Part shown: piece after piece, positions 8,124 through 17,254 of the stretch | Position numbering within the stretch: position 1 is the stretch's first letter | Layout: each line of letters starts with the position of its first letter | Assembly: GCF_009671205.1 (NCBI RefSeq) | Contig: NZ_CP045309.1 | Coordinates: 4,650,001 to 4,714,000 of the forward strand | Direction: 5' to 3' | Source of the DNA: Micromonospora terminaliae | GTDB taxonomy: Bacteria > Actinomycetota > Actinomycetes > Mycobacteriales > Micromonosporaceae | Length of the DNA: 64,000 nucleotides | Made by a program: the position numbers and the translations under genes | The notes under the pieces: model-generated | Told to the model about the DNA's origin: nothing | The model's input: the letters and a program-made list of their open reading frames with translations, nothing else | Databases searched by the model: none

Positions 8124-8669
8124 GTGCCCGAGCTGATCGCGCCCACCACCCGGCTGCACTCCGCCTGGCTGGCGGCCCACCGGGAGTGGGGTCCCGGCCG
8201 CCACGAGGACGGTTTCGGGCTGCGCCCCGCCGACGAGGTGGTCTCCCCGGCCGGGTTCGCGGCCTGGGTGGCCCGGTTGACCGACGAGTCCGAGCGGACG
8301 CCGGATCCGGGCGGGGTGCGGTGCACGTACCGGTGGATCGTCGAGGGCTGCACCGTGCTCGGCGGGATCGCGCTGCGGCACGAGCTCGACGACTTCCTGC
8401 TGCGGGCCGGCGGCCACATCGGCTACGGCATCCGGCCGTCCGCGCGGCGGCGGGGTCTGGCCACCTGGGCGCTGGGCCGGATGCTCGACGAGGCGCGTGG
8501 GCTCGGCCTGGACCGGGTGCTGGTCACCTGCGCCGAGGGGAACGTGGCCTCGGCCCGGACCATCGAGCGCCAGGGTGGCGTCCTTGAGGACGTCCGGGAC
8601 ACCGAACTGGGCCGCGTCCGGCGCTACTGGATCACGCTCGAGGTGCCGCGCACGTGCCCCCCACGTTGA
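8124..8669 (+). CDS. GNAT family N-acetyltransferase
   Basis: 181 residues. The acetyl-CoA-binding motif A is visible as GHIGYGIRPSARRRGLATWA (about residues 96-115), with a preceding strand LGGIALRHEL and the later LVTCAEGNVASARTIERQGG that is typical of RimJ/RimL-like enzymes. It would transfer acetyl from acetyl-CoA to an amine; the substrate cannot be read from sequence. Start is a GTG at 8124. Same direction as the flanking genes. Confidence 0.85.
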   Translation: MPELIAPTTRLHSAWLAAHREWGPGRHEDGFGLRPADEVVSPAGFAAWVARLTDESERTPDPGGVRCTYRWIVEGCTVLGGIALRHELDDFLLRAGGHIGYGIRPSARRRGLATWALGRMLDEARGLGLDRVLVTCAEGNVASARTIERQGGVLEDVRDTELGRVRRYWITLEVPRTCPPR

Positions 8670-8721
8670 GTGAGAGTCCTGGTACATTCGCGCTTCGCCT
8701 CGATCGAAAGAGGAACAGCGC

Positions 8722-9618
8722 ATGACCGGCACGGGGGCCGACTCGGGCGCGGGACCGGCCATGGACCCGGTGCCGGGCGCCGGACCAGCGGATCCTTCCG
8801 CCCACCATCCACTCGCGCAGCCGCCCGCGTTTCCGCCGCACCCGCCCGCGTTTCCGCCGCAGCCGCCGGTGCCGTGGGCGCCGCCGCCCGGCCCGCGTAA
8901 CCGCACGTTCGTCGTCGCCGCGGTGATCGTGGGCGTCGTGTTGCTGGTGGGCTGCCTCGGCCTGACCGGCGGCGTGCTCCTGCTGCGCTCGGCGACGACG
9001 ACCGCGTCCGGGCCGGCGGGGGAGGCGCCCCCGGCGCCGGTCACCGGCCGCAGCCCGGCTGCGACCGCCGCACCCGACGCCAGCGAGGAGCCGGTGCAGG
9101 AGGGGCCGGCGGCCAGCGGATACCCGGCCGAGGAGATCTCCGACCTGAACCGGGTGTGCGACGACGACGTCTACTACCCGCAGTCGCCGAAACGCGCCGG
9201 CAAGGCGCCCCACCCGGTGGTGCTGCTCATCGGGGACGGCTCGGGCCTGCGCTACCAGAACGGCACCTACTACTTCTCCCAGGGCCTGTCGAAGAAGGTG
9301 GAGCAGACCTGGGCGGCGGAGGCGCCCACGAAGGTGCAGATGGTCGCGTGCCTCGACCGGGTGAGCAGCGGCGCGATGATCCGCCGGTGCAAGTACGACG
9401 ACCCGAAGCCGTTGACGTTGACGCTGCTGACGGCGAGCTGGCGCCTGCGGGTCTACGAGGTGGCGACCGGCCGCAAGCTGCTCGACAAGCCGATGACCGG
9501 CGACGACCGGGCATGCCCGTACGTCGTCCTGGCCGGACCGGACAAGAAGATCTACGCCGAGGTCAGTGACCGGGCCGCCGTCGCCGCGCTCCGCAAGCTG
9601 GTCAACGGCTCAGCGTGA
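8722..9618 (+). CDS. Membrane-anchored protein with Pro-rich cytoplasmic tail and extracellular domain
   Basis: 298 residues. The first ~60 are Pro/Ala-rich with a repeated PPAFPPHPPAFPPQPP block, followed by one helix (about 66-88, VVAAVIVGVVLLVGCLG), a flexible Ala/Pro/Thr linker and a ~165-residue folded domain. The domain contains two pairs of Cys (CDDD, ACLD, RCKY, RACP) and strands such as WRLRVYEVATGRKLLDKP, so it is probably disulfide-bonded outside the cell. I do not recognise the domain; similar ones occur singly in Micromonosporaceae. A GAAAGAGGAA stretch precedes the ATG. Confidence 0.7.
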   Translation: MTGTGADSGAGPAMDPVPGAGPADPSAHHPLAQPPAFPPHPPAFPPQPPVPWAPPPGPRNRTFVVAAVIVGVVLLVGCLGLTGGVLLLRSATTTASGPAGEAPPAPVTGRSPAATAAPDASEEPVQEGPAASGYPAEEISDLNRVCDDDVYYPQSPKRAGKAPHPVVLLIGDGSGLRYQNGTYYFSQGLSKKVEQTWAAEAPTKVQMVACLDRVSSGAMIRRCKYDDPKPLTLTLLTASWRLRVYEVATGRKLLDKPMTGDDRACPYVVLAGPDKKIYAEVSDRAAVAALRKLVNGSA

Positions 9619-9741
9619 GGCCGACTCGCGTGCCTCCAGCACGGCCAGGTCGCGCTCCGCGTAGAGCCGGTGTTCCCACTCCTCGTTGAGGACGGTCAGC
9701 AGGCACTCCCCCGGATCGGGTACCGGCGTGGCCGCGGCCAG
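9610..9741 (-). pseudogene. Remnant of a DinB/DUF664-family gene (C-terminus only)
   Basis: On the minus strand the frame ending at 9610 reads PDPGECLLTVLNEEWEHRLY then AERDLAVLEARES and stop. This is the hallmark C-terminus of DinB-like (mycothiol-dependent/DUF664) proteins, 'GECL..vLnEEWeHr.yA.RDLavLE'. Upstream in this frame there is no start, no histidine triad and no other conserved segment, and the SDR gene begins at 9810 on the other strand. I read it as the tail left after a deletion. It overlaps the end of the preceding plus-strand gene by 9 bases. Confidence 0.6.
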
Positions 9742-9809
9742 ACCGCGCGGCCCGACAATTCGCGGCCCCGGAAGGCGGGGGCAGCGAAGCGCCGGCGTCC
9801 TCGGGCAGG

Positions 9810-10592
9810 ATGGCGCGCATGGCTGGCATGGATCATCGACGGCAGCGCCCCGTCGCCCTGGTGACCGGGGCGGGCCGCAGCGCCGGCATCGCCGCGTCGG
9901 TGGTGCTGAAGCTGGCGGAGACCGGCTGGGATGTCGCGTTCACCTACTGGACCCCGTACGACGAGCGGATGCCCTGGGGAGCCGATCCCGAGGCCGTGAC
10001 GCTGCTCGCCGACCAGGCCGGCAGGCACGGGGCGAGAACCGCCGCGATCGAGGCCGATCTCAGCGATCCTGACGCCGCGGCCGGCATCGTCGAGACCGTG
10101 GGGCGGAAGCTGGGCCCGGTCGGCGCGATCGTCCTGGCCCACTGCGAGAGCGTCGACTCGGGGCTGCTCGACACCAGCATCGAGAGCTTCGACCGTCACT
10201 TCGCGGTCAACACCCGGGCGAGCTGGCTCCTGATCCGCGAATACGCCCGGCAGTTCCGCGGGGAGCACGGCAGCGGACGCATCGTGAGCCTGACCAGCGA
10301 CGCCACCGTCGGCAACATTCCCTACGGAGCCAGCAAGGGCGCCCTCGACCGGATCACGCTGGCCGCCGCCCGGGAACTGGCCCACCTCGGCGTGACCGCC
10401 AACGCCATCGATCCGGGTCCCACCGACACCGGCTGGATGACCGCGGAGATCAAGGATGCCGTCCTGCGGTCCACCCCGCTCGGACGCCTCGGCCGCCCGC
10501 AGGACTGCGCGAACCTCGTCGCGTTCCTGTGCTCGCCCGAGGGCGGGTGGATCAACGGGCAACTCCTGCACAGCGACGGCGGCATCGCCTGA
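9810..10592 (+). CDS. SDR family oxidoreductase
   Basis: 260 residues with the classical short-chain dehydrogenase layout: nucleotide-binding ALVTGAGRSAGIA (about 16-28), an NTR segment (AVNTRASW), catalytic Ser in RIVSLTSDA and the YGASKGA Tyr/Lys pair, then NAIDPGPTDTG and a C-terminal WINGQLLHSDGG. In place of the usual NAG there is LAHCES. Several Met codons at 9810, 9822 and 9828 are possible starts; the conserved part begins after the last. Similar proteins are annotated as 3-oxoacyl-ACP reductase-like; the true substrate is unknown. Confidence 0.85.
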   Translation: MARMAGMDHRRQRPVALVTGAGRSAGIAASVVLKLAETGWDVAFTYWTPYDERMPWGADPEAVTLLADQAGRHGARTAAIEADLSDPDAAAGIVETVGRKLGPVGAIVLAHCESVDSGLLDTSIESFDRHFAVNTRASWLLIREYARQFRGEHGSGRIVSLTSDATVGNIPYGASKGALDRITLAAARELAHLGVTANAIDPGPTDTGWMTAEIKDAVLRSTPLGRLGRPQDCANLVAFLCSPEGGWINGQLLHSDGGIA

Positions 10593-10622
10593 CCGGCGTC
10601 GCGGCGGAGACAGCGGCAGCGC

Positions 10623-11240
10623 TCACTGCTGCCGCACGTCGGCAGGAGCGCCGATCGCCAGGTTGCGCTCGAAGATGTAGTAGATGGGCACGACACCGAC
10701 GACGGCCAGCGCCGCGAGAGGGCTGAGAAAGGCGACGGCGATCGCGGTCAGGTACAGGATCGACGCTGTTCCGAACCGCAGCCGCGCCTTCCACCGGGCC
10801 CGTTCCGGCACCGGCTGCCGGAGCCGCCCCGGACCCAGGGTCCATTCGAAGATCCCGGCGAAGCTGAGCCCCATCCCCAGGAAGGCCGCCGCGTACAGGA
10901 TCACCGCGACCCGGGCGTCCTGCCCGCCCAGCGCGAGGTACTCGGACACCGTCGCCGTGTCCACCGGGATGAGGACGACGAACAGCAGCAGGACGAGGTT
11001 GAGGAGGGCCAGATTCCGGTCGACGAGCGCCAGGTTCCCGATGAGGGCGTGATGGTTGACCCAGATGAGCCCGATCGTGGCGAAGCTGATCAGGTAGGCG
11101 AGAAACGCGGGCCAGTGGTCCCCGACCTGATGGAGGAGCGGGCCGTGGCCCGGGCCGGCCACGGTCAGGTTCAGCGCGAGTAGCGTGATCGCGACCGCGA
11201 AGACCGCATCGCTGAACACCTCCAGCCGGGTTCGGCTCAC
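10623..11240 (-). CDS. TMEM175-family (DUF1211) potassium channel protein
   Basis: 205 residues with six hydrophobic segments. Starts RLEVFSDAVFAVAITLLALN, the RxxxFSD motif plus pore-lining helix that defines prokaryotic TMEM175 channels, and continues FATIGLIWVNHHAL, the second conserved helix of the family. These proteins form leak-type K+ channels in the cytoplasmic membrane. The gene is convergent with the SDR gene (30 bases apart). Start ATG at 11240. Confidence 0.9.
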   Translation of the reverse strand: MSRTRLEVFSDAVFAVAITLLALNLTVAGPGHGPLLHQVGDHWPAFLAYLISFATIGLIWVNHHALIGNLALVDRNLALLNLVLLLFVVLIPVDTATVSEYLALGGQDARVAVILYAAAFLGMGLSFAGIFEWTLGPGRLRQPVPERARWKARLRFGTASILYLTAIAVAFLSPLAALAVVGVVPIYYIFERNLAIGAPADVRQQ

Positions 11241-11286
11241 TCCACGGTTCTACCGCAACACCACCGTCTGAGCGGCCGGATCGGGT

Positions 11287-11499
11287 TCAGACGTCCCGCA
11301 GACCTGTCCCTGGTCCGCCGCGCCGCCTCTGAGCACGCCGAACTCGCTTGGAAGACGCTTCGCCCAGCCGCCCGAGCGACCATTCGGCAGCGCGACGAAC
11401 CTGCTCATGAGGATCGCCGAGCGCCTGGGCGAGGGTACGAACGGGAGCCTGCCGTCCAAGTCTGTCGGGGTTGGCTACCCGCCGTGGATCTGCCGCCAC
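11287..11499 (-). pseudogene. HEAT-repeat fragment or small HEAT protein
   Basis: A 70-codon frame starting at a GTG inside the end of the GNAT gene contains one good HEAT-repeat helix pair: PVRTLAQALGDPHEQVRRAA EWSLGRLGEA. The rest is low-complexity Arg/Gly. A single repeat cannot form a normal HEAT solenoid, so I favour a remnant of a longer gene, although a short protein translated by coupling to the GNAT stop (11475) is possible. No other part of a HEAT protein is visible nearby. Confidence 0.35.
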
Positions 11500-11990
11500 A
11501 TGATGCGCAGGCCGACGGGACCTTCAGTCGGGTGCACGAAGGCGCCCGGGGCCGTACCGAGGGTGGTGAAACCTTCCGACTCGTAGAGCCGGACGGCGGC
11601 GACATTGGTGTCGACGACGGCGTTGAACTGGATGCCGGCGTAGCCGGACCGGGTGGCCCACGCGATCAGGTCGCGGACCAGCGCGCGCCCCACACCCCGC
11701 TCGCGTGCCCGGGCGTCGACCATGATGCTGCCCGAGGCGACGTGTGACCCCTGGGCTGGTCGGTTGGCGTACATGTTCGCGGTCCCGAGGATGGTTCCGT
11801 CGGGGTCGCAGGCCACCGTGACCCGGCCGGGCGGCGGGGTCATCCAGTCGGCGCGTGCGGTCGCCTCGTCCGGGGTGGCGTCCATCGCGAACGTCTCCCC
11901 CGCACGGGCCACCTCGGCGATGATCGGCCAGATGCCGGGCCAGTCCTCCTCGGCTGCCGCACGGACGACGATCGGTCCGGTGTCAGCCAT
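11475..11990 (-). CDS. GNAT family N-acetyltransferase (phosphinothricin-acetyltransferase-like)
   Basis: 171 residues. IVVRAAAEEDWPGIWPII is the usual first strand and helix, GTANMYANRPAQGSHVA the central strands and MVDARARERGVGRALVRDL the acetyl-CoA loop, followed by FNAVVDTNVAAVRLYESEGF. The pattern is that of the PAT/YncA branch of GNAT enzymes. The start at 11990 is favoured because GGAGG sits 7 bases before it; a frame open to an ATG at 12062 adds 24 residues without family support. Substrate unknown. Confidence 0.85.
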   Translation of the reverse strand: MADTGPIVVRAAAEEDWPGIWPIIAEVARAGETFAMDATPDEATARADWMTPPPGRVTVACDPDGTILGTANMYANRPAQGSHVASGSIMVDARARERGVGRALVRDLIAWATRSGYAGIQFNAVVDTNVAAVRLYESEGFTTLGTAPGAFVHPTEGPVGLRIMWRQIHGG

Positions 11991-12116
11991 GTGGGCCTCC
12001 GTTGACGAGAGGGCCTGCCCGGTGACGAAGTCCGAGTGCTCGGCGATGGTGATGCGCCTCATCCCAGGATCAAACGCGTCTCAGGGACGCGCGGACGGCG
12101 GGCCCCGCGGGAAGGG

Positions 12117-13202
<1,086 letters not shown>

Positions 13203-13238
13203 GACGAGCCAGCTTACGCGGTTCGCGGCGGGAACCGC

Positions 13239-13985
13239 TCAGGCGGGCCGGGACGGCAGCAGCCGGGGCTCGATCCGGGTCTCCCGGACGGTGCCGTCCT
13301 CGGCCCGAACCAGCTCGTAGGCGGCCACGCCCTCCCGATCGGCGACGGCCTCGGCCAGCCGGGTGCCCCGGTAGATCAGCCCGACCCCGTCGTCGGTGCA
13401 GTGGCTGGTGGGCAGCGTGCCGTCGGCGACGAGCCGGTGCATGAGCGGCCGGCGCTGGTCCTCGCTGTCGTAGTGCACCCCGTTGCCGTACGGGAGCCAG
13501 CCGAGCCCATCGGTGAAGGCGCGCAGGGTGGGGCCGTAGCTGTCGGTGGCGCCGCCGAGGTGCCAGCAGATCGACCCGGCGGAGACGCCGCCGAGCACCA
13601 CGCCGGCCTGCCAGCACTCGTGCAGGATGTCCGGCAGGCCGTGCACCCGCCACACCGCGCAGAGGTTGGCCACGCTGCCGCCGCCGACCCAGATGATGTC
13701 CTGGGCGAGCAGGTGGGCGCGGATGTCCTCGACGTTGGGCATCGGGTAGAGCGCCAGGTGGGACGGGCGGAACCGGGTGCCGGCGAACGCGCCGTAGAAC
13801 ACCGTGAACGAGGTGGGCTGGTCACCGACCGCCTGGTTGAGGTAGCAGACCCGGGGCGCGTCGCCGGCCTGCGCCAGCTCGGCCATCAGGTCGAACAGCT
13901 GACTGGGCCGGGCGTCCCACGGGCCGCGGTGCCGGCTGAAGAAGCCCATGCTGGTGGCGACGATGGTGGGTTCAGTGGCGGGCAT
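13239..13985 (-). CDS. Peptidase S51-family protein (PepE-like)
   Basis: 248 residues. IIWVGGGSVANLCAVWR and the nucleophile elbow LGGVSAGSICWH are the marks of family S51 (alpha-aspartyl dipeptidase PepE and cyanophycinase relatives), with the catalytic Ser in GVSAGS. The opening TIVATSMGFFSR and later GLGWLPYGNGVHYDSE fit the PepE branch found in actinobacteria. Cytoplasmic; likely cleaves small peptides. It lies 36 bases upstream of ychF in the same direction. Confidence 0.85.
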   Translation of the reverse strand: MPATEPTIVATSMGFFSRHRGPWDARPSQLFDLMAELAQAGDAPRVCYLNQAVGDQPTSFTVFYGAFAGTRFRPSHLALYPMPNVEDIRAHLLAQDIIWVGGGSVANLCAVWRVHGLPDILHECWQAGVVLGGVSAGSICWHLGGATDSYGPTLRAFTDGLGWLPYGNGVHYDSEDQRRPLMHRLVADGTLPTSHCTDDGVGLIYRGTRLAEAVADREGVAAYELVRAEDGTVRETRIEPRLLPSRPA

Positions 13986-14015
13986 GGCCGTCCTTCCGGT
14001 CGGTAGCGTCGGAGA

Positions 14016-14567
14016 TCATCCTGCCGGATCCGGCGGCTCCGCCTCCGCCGCGGCCAGAAGGGCGCGCAGCAGATCGGCCAGCCGGTCCCGGTCGGCGGGG
14101 GGCAGTGCGTCGAGGATCCGCCGCTGCACCTCCAGACCGGCCTCGGCCGACTCCTCGGCCACGCGGCGGCCGGCGTCGGTGAGGCTCACCCGCAGCGCCC
14201 GCCGGTCGGCCGGGTCGGGCGCGCGCCGGACCAGCCCGGCCCGCTCCAGCCGGTCGAGCCGGCCGGTCATCCCGCCGGAGGTGAGCATCAGCGAGGCCGC
14301 CAGCGCCTTCGGCGCCAGCGTGTACGGCGCGCCGGACCGGCGCAGTGCGGCGAGCACGTCGAACTCGCCCCGGCCGATGCCCCAGCCTGCGTACACCTTC
14401 TCCTGACGGTCGCCCACCAGCCGGGCCAGCCGGTAGATGCGACCGAAGACGGCCATCGGCTCGGGCCGCATGCCGGCCCGCTCCCGGCGCCACTGCTCGA
14501 CGATCAGGTCCACGTCGTCGGTTTCCACGGCTGTCGATTGTGCCCCACCTCGCACTTCCCCTTTCAC
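14016..14567 (-). CDS. MarR family transcriptional regulator
   Basis: 183 residues. Winged-helix core: RGEFDVLAALRRSGAPYTLA, APKALAASLMLTSGGMTGRL as recognition helix, then the wing VRRAPDPADRRALRVSLTDA GRR. This is the standard MarR layout. Divergent from an EamA-type exporter gene with a perfect 18-bp palindrome between them, so it very probably represses itself and the exporter until a ligand binds. The GTG at 14567 lacks a clear ribosome binding site; internal GTG codons at 14555 or later may be the true start. Confidence 0.9.
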   Translation of the reverse strand: MKGEVRGGAQSTAVETDDVDLIVEQWRRERAGMRPEPMAVFGRIYRLARLVGDRQEKVYAGWGIGRGEFDVLAALRRSGAPYTLAPKALAASLMLTSGGMTGRLDRLERAGLVRRAPDPADRRALRVSLTDAGRRVAEESAEAGLEVQRRILDALPPADRDRLADLLRALLAAAEAEPPDPAG

Positions 14568-14578
14568 TCGGCACTGAT

Positions 14579-14596
14579 TAGCTTAGTGCTAAGCTA
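14579..14596. promoter_or_regulatory. Palindromic operator between marR-type and EamA genes
   Basis: A perfect inverted repeat, TAGCTTA-gtgc-TAAGCTA, 18 bases long, in the 55-base gap between the divergent starts. Its size and AT-rich half-sites are typical of MarR operators. It lies just upstream of the MarR-gene start and about 27 bases before the exporter ATG, suited to block both promoters. Confidence 0.8.
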
Positions 14597-14622
14597 CTTA
14601 CCACCGAGGAAAGTAGGTCGAC

Positions 14623-15741
14623 ATGGCCCGCCGCTGGACGGACATCGCGCTCACCGCCCTCGCCCCGGCCACCTGGGGCACCACCTACCTGGTCACCGCC
14701 GAACTGTTGCCCGCCGGCCGGCCGCTCTGGTCCGGCGCGATCCGCGCCCTGCCGGCCGGCCTGCTGCTGCTCGCGCTGACCCGGCGACGGCCGCGCGGCG
14801 TCTGGTGGGGACGGGCCGCCCTGCTCGGCGCGCTCAACATCGGGGCGTTCTTCCCGCTGCTCTTCGTGGCCGCGTACCGGCTGCCCGGCGGTACGGCCGC
14901 GGTGCTCGGGGCCGCCCAGCCGCTGCTGGTCGCCGCGCTCACCGTCGCGCTGCTCCGGGAGCGGCCCGGCCGGCCGGCCCTGCTCGCCGCGCTCGCCGCC
15001 CCGGCCGGGGTCGCCCTCGTGGTGCTGCGGCCCGGCGCCGGCCTCGACCCGCTGGGCGTCGCCGCGGGGCTGGCCGGCACGGCCGCCATGGCCGCCGGCC
15101 TGGTGCTCACCCGCCGCTGGGGCCGGCCGGACGGGGTGGACACCCTGGCCGCGACCAGCTGGCAACTCGTCGCGGGCGGCCTGCTGATCGTGCCGGTCGC
15201 CGCCGCCGTCGAGGGCGCGCCGCCCGTGCCGGACGGACCGGCCCTGCTCGGGTACGCGTGGCTCGGGCTGGCCGGCACCGCGCTGGCGTACGTGCTCTGG
15301 TTCCGCGGCGCGGCCCTGCTCCCGGTGACCCGCGTGTCGGTGCTCGGGGCGCTCAGCCCGCTGACCGCCGCGACGCTCGGCTGGCTGGTGCTCGGGCAGG
15401 CGCTCAGCCCCACCCAGCTCGCCGGTTTCGCGGTGGCGGTCGGCGCCATGGTGCTCGGCCAGCTTCCCGGCCGCGCCGCGCCCGGTGACGGCGCCCGTCA
15501 GCCGGCGCGCAGCCGGCGCCAGTCGCCGGCCGGGACGTCGGTGGCCACGCCCTCGGGCAGCGCCCCGGGCGGCAGCTCCGCCGCGGCCGCCAGGGGGAGG
15601 GTGAAGCGGTGCGCCGCGGCCGGCGCGGCCGCGTGCGACTGGTCGAACAGCCAGCGCACCTCGTCGACCGTCCAGCCCAGCCCGGCCCGGCCGGCCAGCT
15701 CCCGCACCAGCCGCAGGCCGACCCGGGTGTCGTCGTCGTAG
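14623..15741 (+). CDS. EamA-family drug/metabolite exporter with run-on C-terminus
   Basis: The first ~290 residues are a normal ten-helix EamA (DMT superfamily) transporter: APATWGTTYLVTAELLP at helix 1, GALNIGAFFPLLFVAAYRLP, VLGAAQPLLVAALTVALL, and in the second half LAYVLWFRGAALLP and SVLGALSPLTAATLGWLVLG. After LGQLPG the frame runs on for ~85 Ser/Arg/Pro-rich residues before a stop at 15741, entirely antisense to the neighbouring convergent gene. EamA proteins normally end here, so the tail looks like a lost stop codon. AGGAAAG precedes the ATG. Likely controlled by the adjacent MarR protein. Confidence 0.85.
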   Translation: MARRWTDIALTALAPATWGTTYLVTAELLPAGRPLWSGAIRALPAGLLLLALTRRRPRGVWWGRAALLGALNIGAFFPLLFVAAYRLPGGTAAVLGAAQPLLVAALTVALLRERPGRPALLAALAAPAGVALVVLRPGAGLDPLGVAAGLAGTAAMAAGLVLTRRWGRPDGVDTLAATSWQLVAGGLLIVPVAAAVEGAPPVPDGPALLGYAWLGLAGTALAYVLWFRGAALLPVTRVSVLGALSPLTAATLGWLVLGQALSPTQLAGFAVAVGAMVLGQLPGRAAPGDGARQPARSRRQSPAGTSVATPSGSAPGGSSAAAARGRVKRCAAAGAAACDWSNSQRTSSTVQPSPARPASSRTSRRPTRVSSS

Positions 15742-15962
15742 AAGCGCATGCACCAGTGGTGCGCCCACATGCCGAGCGCGCGCAGCCCGGCGGCGTCGAG
15801 CGAGCCGACCAGCCGGCCGCAGGCGGTGTCGGCGAAGGGGCGCCCGGGGTCGTCGGCCCGGTCCCGCTCGATCGCGCCGTAGGCGGCCGCCGCCACCACC
15901 CGCATCCGTTCGTAGAAGCTCTGCACCACCGCGGCGTCCAGCCGTGCCCGCCCCGACCGCAT
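15498..15962 (-). CDS. Hypothetical protein
   Basis: 154 residues. Helical throughout (LDAAVVQSFYERMRVVAAAA, DAAGLRALGMWAHHWCMRFY, VGLRLVRELAGRAGLGWTVD EVRWLFDQSH) with no recognised domain. Codon bias fits the window, and the 3' half, which overlaps the EamA tail, keeps coherent helices on this strand, so this strand is the real coding one there. The ATG at 15962 is preceded by GGGGTG. No signal peptide or membrane helix; function unknown. Confidence 0.65.
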   Translation of the reverse strand: MRSGRARLDAAVVQSFYERMRVVAAAAYGAIERDRADDPGRPFADTACGRLVGSLDAAGLRALGMWAHHWCMRFYDDDTRVGLRLVRELAGRAGLGWTVDEVRWLFDQSHAAAPAAAHRFTLPLAAAAELPPGALPEGVATDVPAGDWRRLRAG

Positions 15963-16136
15963 CAGCGGACACCCCGCCCGGCCACGCTCGCCATGCCCCG
16001 CACCTTTTCTTGAGTTGGTGGCGCGACGGTACCGGCCACTACCGACACTTTGCGCGGCGAAATCCGTTGCCACGCCAGGGATAGCTGGCCTGAGCTGGTG
16101 CGTCTGTACTGGTGACGACGACGAGCGGGAGGGTGG

Positions 16137-16646
16137 GTGGACGAGGACGACCGGGCCCGGCTGGCCGAGTTCGTGACCAGCCGCACGCCGGCGCTGATGC
16201 GGGTGGCGTACCTGCTCACCGGCGACCGGCACGCGGCCGAGGACCTGTTCCAGTCGGCGCTGGCGAAGACCATCCCGAGGTGGCGGGCGCTGCGGCACGC
16301 CGACCCCGAGGGCTACCTGCGCACGGTCATGTACCGGGAGCAGGTCAGTTGGTGGCGGCGGCTGGGGCGACGCCGGGAGACGGCGCTCACCCCGGCCGAC
16401 GAGGCCGTCCAGCCGGACAGCAGCGGCGGCACCGACGTACGCCTGGCGATGCGGGCGGCGCTGCGGCTGCTGCCGCCGGCCCAGCGCACGGTGCTGGTCC
16501 TGCGCTACTACGAGGACCTCACCGAGACCCAGGTCGCCGAGGTGCTGGGCTGCACGGTCGGCACGGTGCGCAGCCGGACCCACCGGGCGGTGGCCCGGCT
16601 GCGCCAGCTCATGCCGGACGTCGAACTCCTGGAGGTACGGCGGTGA
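16137..16646 (+). CDS. SigE-family ECF RNA polymerase sigma factor
   Basis: 169 residues, the compact layout of actinobacterial 'SigE family' ECF factors. Region 2: TPALMRVAYLLTGDRHAAEDLFQSALAKTIPRW, with the DLFQ core-binding motif; region 4: LPPAQRTVLVLRYYEDLTET then VAEVLGCTVGTVRSRTHRAV, the -35 recognition helix. It would direct RNA polymerase to a small regulon. The next gene starts within its stop codon (GTGA), which is typical for the cognate membrane regulator. Start is the GTG at 16137. Confidence 0.93.
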   Translation: MDEDDRARLAEFVTSRTPALMRVAYLLTGDRHAAEDLFQSALAKTIPRWRALRHADPEGYLRTVMYREQVSWWRRLGRRRETALTPADEAVQPDSSGGTDVRLAMRAALRLLPPAQRTVLVLRYYEDLTETQVAEVLGCTVGTVRSRTHRAVARLRQLMPDVELLEVRR

Positions 16647-17122
16647 CCACGCCCTTCGAGGACCTCATCCGCACCACCCTTTCCGACCTGGCCGAGGAGG
16701 CACCGAGAGTGCAGGACCAGTTGACCCCGGCGGAACGCCGGTTCCGGAACCGCCGGCGTACCACGGTGACGCTCGGCGCGGCGGGCGTGATGGCCGCCGT
16801 GCTGATCGGCGCACCCATCGCGGTGGCGGCCGGCGGCGGGAACGCGCCCCGCCCGGCAGCGCCGCCGACGCCCGCGGCCGTGTCCCCGTCCCCCGTCGAC
16901 CCCACGGTGGCGCCGTCGCCCAGCGGGCCGCCCACCGCCGTGCCGAGCCCGTCCGGTGACGCGACGGCCCCGCCCGTGCCCAGCCCCTCGCGGCCGGGCC
17001 CGCCGGGCCGGCCCGCTCCGGGCCCGGGCCGGCCCGGCGCGCCCACCGCCGTCCCCTCCCCCTCCGACCCCGGTGGCGGCCCCGGCCCCCTGCCCACCCC
17101 GTCCCCGAGCCCACGCCGCTGA
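16643..17122 (+). CDS. Membrane protein coupled to the sigma factor (probable anti-sigma-like partner)
   Basis: 159 residues: a cytoplasmic N-terminal helix (FEDLIRTTLSDLAEEAPRVQ), a basic stretch, one membrane helix (about 46-66, LGAAGVMAAVLIGAPIAVAA) and a ~90-residue Pro/Ser-rich extracellular tail. Overlaps the sigma gene by four bases (GTGA), so translation is coupled. This topology suits a membrane regulator of the sigma factor, but no zinc anti-sigma (HxxxCxxC) motif is present, so the role is inference from context. Confidence 0.75.
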   Translation: MTTPFEDLIRTTLSDLAEEAPRVQDQLTPAERRFRNRRRTTVTLGAAGVMAAVLIGAPIAVAAGGGNAPRPAAPPTPAAVSPSPVDPTVAPSPSGPPTAVPSPSGDATAPPVPSPSRPGPPGRPAPGPGRPGAPTAVPSPSDPGGGPGPLPTPSPSPRR

Positions 17123-17254
17123 CCCCCGGGGGACTCGCGGGCGCCGTCGCCGGCGCCCGCGGGTCCCGGTTCCGGAGCGCGGGCGGAGGTCCGCGCACGG
17201 CCGCGTCCGAATCCCGCCAGCCGACGGCCGGACCTGCGAGGCAGGATCGGTGTC

